Below, piece after piece: positions 57,679-64,000 of a stretch of 64,000 nucleotides of DNA. The notes beneath the pieces were generated by a model that saw nothing but the letters and a program-made list of their open reading frames with translations, was not told where the DNA came from and did no database searches. Source of the stretch: Streptomyces endocoffeicus (GTDB lineage: Bacteria > Actinomycetota > Actinomycetes > Streptomycetales > Streptomycetaceae). A program made the translations under genes and the position numbers. The stretch spans positions 62,001-126,000 of the forward strand of contig NZ_JAERRG010000005.1 of NCBI RefSeq assembly GCF_016741935.1. The letters are read 5' to 3'. Position 1 is the stretch's first letter. Each line of letters starts with the position of its first letter.

Positions 57679-58398
57679 GTGAGCAAGCGCAGCAAGACCC
57701 TCCGCGCTGCGGACGCCAAGATCGACCGGGAGCGCGCATACGCCCCGCTCGAGGCCGTCCGTCTGGCGAAGGACACCTCCGCCACCAAGTTCGACGCGAC
57801 CGTCGAGGTCGCCATGCGCCTGGGCGTCGACCCGCGCAAGGCCGACCAGATGGTCCGCGGCACCGTGAACCTGCCGCACGGCACCGGTAAGACCGCCCGG
57901 GTCCTGGTCTTCGCGACCGGTGACCGTGCTGCGGCCGCGGAGGCCGCGGGCGCCGACATCGTCGGCTCCGACGAGCTCATCGACGAGGTGTCCAAGGGCC
58001 GCCTGGACTTCGACGCCGTCGTCGCCACCCCGGACCTCATGGGCAAGGTCGGCCGTCTCGGCCGGGTGCTCGGTCCGCGTGGTCTGATGCCGAACCCGAA
58101 GACCGGCACCGTCACCCCCGACGTGGCCAAGGCCGTCACGGAGATCAAGGGCGGCAAGATCGAGTTCCGCGTCGACAAGCACTCGAACCTGCACTTCATC
58201 ATCGGCAAGCTCTCGTTCGACGAGACGAAGCTGGTGGAGAACTACGCCGCGGCGCTCGAGGAGATCAACCGTCTCAAGCCGTCCGCCGCGAAGGGCCGCT
58301 ACATCAAGAAGGCGACCCTGACCACCACGATGGGCCCCGGCATCCCGCTGGACGCCAACCGCACCCGCAACCTGCTGGTCGAGGAAGACGCCATCTGA
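57679..58398 (+). CDS. rplA: 50S ribosomal protein L1 (uL1)
   Basis: 239 residues from a GTG at 57679 with AGGAGC upstream. Signatures: GTVNLPHGTGKTARVLVFATGD and VLGPRGLMPNPKTGTVTPDV. It forms the L1 stalk of the large subunit and in many bacteria represses its own rplK-rplA mRNA. Confidence 0.98.
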   Translation: MSKRSKTLRAADAKIDRERAYAPLEAVRLAKDTSATKFDATVEVAMRLGVDPRKADQMVRGTVNLPHGTGKTARVLVFATGDRAAAAEAAGADIVGSDELIDEVSKGRLDFDAVVATPDLMGKVGRLGRVLGPRGLMPNPKTGTVTPDVAKAVTEIKGGKIEFRVDKHSNLHFIIGKLSFDETKLVENYAAALEEINRLKPSAAKGRYIKKATLTTTMGPGIPLDANRTRNLLVEEDAI

Positions 58399-58432
58399 GG
58401 CAGCCCCTGATCAGCGCACCATGGTGTGCAAC

Positions 58433-58474
58433 CGCCGGGCCCCCGCACCGCGTCGAAGGTGCGGGGGCCCGGCG
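58433..58474 (+). terminator. 17-bp perfect terminator after rplA
   Basis: Arms 58433-58449 and 58458-58474 pair completely (CGCCGGGCCCCCGCACC), loop of eight bases, followed by TCTTCCGTT. It separates rplKA from the lipoprotein gene. Confidence 0.88.
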
Positions 58475-58550
58475 TCTTCCGTTGTCGGCCCCCTCCGCTA
58501 GAGTCAGCCTGCACAAGACGTAAAAGAGAAATAAAAACTAGGGGGAAGCC

Positions 58551-59441
58551 GTGCGCGGTACTCATGTCGGTGCGCGATGGGCGATAGCCGCTGGAAGTCT
58601 CGTCCTGATGGTCGGCCTCACCGCGTGCGGGAGCGAGAAGTCCGGTGACGACAAGGCCGGCGACAAGACCGGCGGCGACAAGTCCGGGCAGTCCGCGATG
58701 AGCCCGCTGGCGGCGCTCAAGCTCGCCTCGCAGCAGACGGACAAGAAGAACTCGGCCAAGGTCGAGGGCACCACCAAGATGGGCGAGCAGAACTCGCAGA
58801 TGTCCGGCGACATGGACTGGGCCAACGGCATCCGGGCCAACATGTCCATCACCCAGAACGGTGGCGCCATCGCCTCCTCCCCGATCGCGGGCAAGCCGAT
58901 GGACGCCAAGTACACCCCCGACGCCATGTTCCTGAACATGGGCGACCAGTTCGCCGCCCAGGCGGGCGGCGGCAAGCACTGGGTGAAGTACGACTACGAC
59001 GTGCTGGCGCAGAAGGCGGGCCCCTCGGGCGCCTTTCTGAAGGACCAGATGCAGAACAACAACCCCTCGCGCTCGGTGGAGCTGCTGCTCGCCACGGGCA
59101 AGGTCAAGGCCGTGGGCAGCGAGGACGTGAAGGGCGTCAAGGCCACCCACTACACGGGCACGGTCAAGGTCTCCGAGATCGCCAAGATGCAGTCCAAGGA
59201 GCTCAGCCAGTCGGACCTGGACGCCCTGCAGAAGCAGCTGGAGTCCTCCGGTATGGACACCGAGACCATCGACCTGTGGGTGGACGGGGAGAACCTGCTG
59301 GTCAAGAAGCGTGAGCAGGCGCAGAGCAACAACGGCGCCTATGACTCCACGGTCTTCTACTCGGACTACGGCACCAGTGTGACCGTCACCGAGCCGTCCT
59401 CCTCGGACACCGTGGACTTCCAGGACATGCTCCAGCAGTAG
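58551..59441 (+). CDS. LppX/LprG-like lipoprotein
   Basis: 296 residues from a GTG at 58551 with AGGGGGAA upstream. Signal peptide with lipobox Cys26 (LVLMVGLTAC), then a Lys/Asp/Gly linker. The body (LAALKLASQQTDKKNSAKVEGTTKMG, FLNMGDQFAAQAGGGKHWVKYDYD and VKATHYTGTVKVSEIAKMQ) matches the actinobacterial lipoprotein fold thought to bind lipids. It often sits between rplA and rplJ in Streptomyces. It has its own AT-rich upstream region (58515-58545). Confidence 0.85.
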   Translation: MRGTHVGARWAIAAGSLVLMVGLTACGSEKSGDDKAGDKTGGDKSGQSAMSPLAALKLASQQTDKKNSAKVEGTTKMGEQNSQMSGDMDWANGIRANMSITQNGGAIASSPIAGKPMDAKYTPDAMFLNMGDQFAAQAGGGKHWVKYDYDVLAQKAGPSGAFLKDQMQNNNPSRSVELLLATGKVKAVGSEDVKGVKATHYTGTVKVSEIAKMQSKELSQSDLDALQKQLESSGMDTETIDLWVDGENLLVKKREQAQSNNGAYDSTVFYSDYGTSVTVTEPSSSDTVDFQDMLQQ

Positions 59442-59448
59442 AGCCGAT

Positions 59449-59478
59449 TTGCCTGGCCGCGGCCCGTTCGCGTAATCT
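59449..59478 (+). promoter_or_regulatory. Promoter of the rplJ-rplL transcript
   Basis: TTGCCT (59449-59454), 18-base spacer, TAATCT (59473-59478). It lies just after the lipoprotein stop and directly upstream of the leader structure. Confidence 0.65.
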
Positions 59479-59483
59479 CCTTA

Positions 59484-59660
59484 AGAAGCCAAAGACCGCT
59501 GGTTGTCGCCGTGTCCCGCAAGGGATCCGGTGGCTGAAGGATCCGCTAGCTGCGGGCGACCTGCGTAGGTGATTGAGGTTGAACTCCCGAACGGGCCGTG
59601 GGTCCGTGCCGGTCGAGTTACGCCCCGAGCGCCTGCGCCGGGGCGTTTTCGCATTCTCTC
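59484..59660 (+). promoter_or_regulatory. Ribosomal protein L10 leader with attenuator
   Basis: GTCGCC (59505-59510) pairs with GGCGAC (59555-59560), and inside it GGATCC (59523-59528) pairs with GGATCC (59539-59544). This kink-turn-bearing type of structure is known as the L10 leader, where L10(L12)4 binds its own mRNA. A hairpin CGCCCCG (59621-59627)/CGGGGCG (59639-59645) followed by TTTTCG looks like an intrinsic terminator, so control could act by attenuation. 70 bases before rplJ. Confidence 0.75.
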
Positions 59661-59716
59661 AGTCTCCTTCCTTCAGACCGAAGCGGTCCTCATCACCCGG
59701 AAGGAGGCCGAGGCTC

Positions 59717-60280
59717 ATGGCGAGTCCTGACAAGGTCGCAGCCGTCGACGAGATGCGGGAGAAGTTCCGCAACTCCAACGCGGCTCTCGTAACCGCGTAC
59801 ACCGGTCTCACCGTCGCGCAGCTGAAGGAGCTGCGCCGTTCGCTCGGTGAGAACGCTCAGTACCGTGTGGTGAAGAACACGCTGACCAAGATCGCGGCCA
59901 ACGAGGCCGGGATCAACCAGCTCGACGACCTGTTCGCGGGTTCGTCGGCCGTCGCCTTCGTGACCGGTGACCCGGTCGAGGCGGCGAAGGGTCTCCGTGA
60001 CTTCGCCAAGGACAACCCCGCTCTCGTCATCAAGGGCGGTGTCCTTGATGGCAAGGCGCTGTCCGCCGACGAGATCAAGAAGCTCGCGGACCTCGAGTCC
60101 CGCGAGGTGCTGCTCGCCAAGCTGGCGGGTGCGATGAAGGCCAAGCAGTCCCAGGCTGCCGCGCTCTTCCAGGCCCCGCTGTCGAAGTTCGTCCGGACCG
60201 CCGAGGCGCTCCGGCAGAAGCAGGCCGAGCAGGGCGGTGCCGACACCCCGGCTCCCGCCGAGGCCGAGGCCGCCGAGTAA
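59717..60280 (+). CDS. rplJ: 50S ribosomal protein L10 (uL10)
   Basis: 187 residues from the ATG at 59717 with AAGGAGG ten bases upstream; the longer open frame covers the leader. Core: DKVAAVDEMREKFRNSNAALVTAYTGLTVAQLKELRRSL and RVVKNTLTKIAANEAG. The C-terminal helix binds L12 dimers. Forms the ribosomal stalk with L12. Confidence 0.98.
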   Translation: MASPDKVAAVDEMREKFRNSNAALVTAYTGLTVAQLKELRRSLGENAQYRVVKNTLTKIAANEAGINQLDDLFAGSSAVAFVTGDPVEAAKGLRDFAKDNPALVIKGGVLDGKALSADEIKKLADLESREVLLAKLAGAMKAKQSQAAALFQAPLSKFVRTAEALRQKQAEQGGADTPAPAEAEAAE

Positions 60281-60364
60281 TCAGGCCCCGGTCGCAGCGG
60301 GCCCGGAAGCCCGCCGACATGTACATCCGGCACCACCTGCCGAATTAGTGGAAGGACCGCCACC

Positions 60365-60754
60365 ATGGCGAAGCTCAGCCAGGACGACCTGCTCGCGCAG
60401 TTCGAGGAGATGACCCTCATCGAGCTCTCCGAGTTCGTGAAGGCCTTCGAGGAGAAGTTCGACGTCACCGCCGCCGCCCCGGCCGCCGTCGTCGCCGCCG
60501 CCCCGGGTGCCCCGGGCGCCGGTGCCGAGGCCGAGGAGGAGAAGGACGAGTTCGACGTCATCCTCACCGGCGCCGGCGACAAGAAGATCCAGGTCATCAA
60601 GGTCGTGCGTGAGCTGACCTCCCTGGGTCTGAAGGAGGCCAAGGACCTCGTGGACGGCGCCCCGAAGCCCGTTCTCGAGAAGGTCGCCAAGGACGCCGCC
60701 GAGAAGGCCGCCGAGTCCCTCAAGGGCGCCGGCGCCTCCGTCGAGGTCAAGTGA
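60365..60754 (+). CDS. rplL: 50S ribosomal protein L7/L12 (bL12)
   Basis: 129 residues. N-terminal dimerisation region LSQDDLLAQFEEMTLIELSEFVKAFEEKF, Ala/Pro hinge (about 38-60) and C-terminal factor-binding domain EFDVILTGAGDKKIQVIKVVRELTSLGLKEAKDLVDGAPKPV. 84 bases after rplJ. Followed by a hairpin. Confidence 0.98.
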   Translation: MAKLSQDDLLAQFEEMTLIELSEFVKAFEEKFDVTAAAPAAVVAAAPGAPGAGAEAEEEKDEFDVILTGAGDKKIQVIKVVRELTSLGLKEAKDLVDGAPKPVLEKVAKDAAEKAAESLKGAGASVEVK

Positions 60755-60834
60755 CCCCTCGAGGTCGGATGACCTCGCGGCCCGCCGCCACACGCCCGTA
60801 GGACGCCCGGCGGCGCGGCCCGGTTCCACGCCAG

Positions 60835-60862
60835 GGGCGATCACCCGTTCGGGTGGTCGCCC
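60835..60862 (+). terminator. Hairpin after rplL
   Basis: Twelve-base arms (60835-60846 and 60851-60862) with one G-T pair and loop GTTC, followed by TTCGGCGTTCC. It may partly terminate and so set the rplL:rpoB ratio. Confidence 0.75.
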
Positions 60863-61171
60863 TTCGGCGTTCCCGTGACGGTTACATTGCCTTATGGGTT
60901 TGTGGAGGTAGGGTGATCTTCGTTGCCCGTCGCCACGCCCTGTGACGATCTCGCCGGAGTGGGGGGCCTTGACGAACGGCACGCAGCGCGCAATTCTCAG
61001 GACGCGACGTCACACCGATCCGAAAGTCCGAGGCATGGATCGTCGGCGGAGCGGGCAGTATCGATATGCGCATCGACAGCGCGGGCTGCCGACAGGGCGT
61101 GAGAAGACAACGAGGGGCGCGCCCCTCACCGGAGGGAGAGATTGGCACTGCCGGTCTCAGGAACTCGGCGC

Positions 61172-61200
61172 TGGACATCAGTGTGCCAAGTGGCTACACT
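61172..61200 (+). promoter_or_regulatory. rpoB promoter
   Basis: TGGACA (61172-61177), 17-base spacer, TACACT (61195-61200), close to the HrdB consensus TTGACA/TAgacT, 162 bases before the rpoB start. Confidence 0.75.
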
Positions 61201-61361
61201 GACCCTTTGCGCTGCCTGTTAGCTGCTCCCTGCCCGTCACCAGGGGCATACCTACCTTCGAGCACTACCGATGAACACTCCCTGACCAGGGATTTCATCC
61301 ATGGGCTCTCGGTGGGACCGGTACGCGCGTAGTGAGTCCGAGCCCTCGGAAGGACCCCCTC

Positions 61362-64000
<2,639 letters not shown>

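Larger units (their letters stand above)
60755..61361 (+). other. 607-base rplL-rpoB intergenic region
   Basis: No gene accepted. It contains the rplL hairpin, a second-choice promoter TTGCCT (60887-60892)-16-TAGGGT (60909-60914), a strong promoter at 61172-61200 and a leader of about 160 bases before rpoB. An open frame at 60942-61202 has no protein-like composition. Confidence 0.6.

Noticed and set aside
60942..61202. Small plus-strand open frame between rplL and rpoB
   Set aside because: No ribosome site, Arg/Gly-rich shadow composition, and it covers the rpoB promoter.

Overview
The window is chromosomal DNA of a Streptomyces-like actinomycete. The evidence is very high GC, frequent GTG starts with AAGGAGG-type ribosome sites, many GTGA/ATGA/TGATG gene overlaps, and the order tRNA-Trp, secE, nusG, rplK, rplA, lipoprotein gene, rplJ, rplL, rpoB at the right end. 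I found no insertion sequence, prophage, CRISPR array or replication origin.

Layout. 1-6539 (minus): a GntR-headed operon coding for a two-cluster ferredoxin, a sulfonate/taurine-type ABC importer and a fumarate-reductase/APS-reductase-like flavoprotein that continues into HEAT repeats and runs off the left edge. 6766-8586 (minus): fumarylacetoacetase and a small lipoprotein. 8807-15974 (plus): an ATP-grasp protein, a decayed flavoprotein, a polyprenyl diphosphate synthase, a LolA-like exported protein and an ABC-2 exporter. 16043-24565 (minus): a secreted M28 aminopeptidase, a RarD transporter, an NmrA-type reductase, a KimA-like transporter and 2-oxoacid:ferredoxin oxidoreductase KorAB. 24817-28568 (minus): two paralogous histidine kinases and one LuxR-type response regulator.

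28725-39318 (plus) is a tightly overlapped complex I operon, nuoA-B-C-H-I-J-K-L-M-N, without nuoD, E, F or G. Its NuoC has a tail of about 300 residues with five tandem repeats. It is followed by htpX and a YccF-family gene. Next come a YajQ-family gene, tRNA-Tyr, a secreted GH30 glycosidase, mscL with a C-terminal zinc ribbon, a small secreted Cys-rich protein, an amidohydrolase with a palindromic operator, a DUF1206 membrane protein, a DUF3574 protein, a reductase and a second amidohydrolase.

50262-64000 is the housekeeping segment: tRNA-Thr, tRNA-Met, rpmG, a HadA/HadB-like dehydratase pair, murB, adenosine deaminase, aspartate aminotransferase, tRNA-Trp, then the secE-rpoB translation and transcription genes with several hairpin terminators, an L10-type leader and two good promoters. 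RpoB runs off the right edge and has Asn at the position of E. coli Ser531.

The best candidates for something undescribed are the flavoprotein-HEAT/ferredoxin/ABC operon and the nuoDEFG-less complex I operon with repeat-tailed subunits. In-frame minisatellite expansions recur in at least seven genes.
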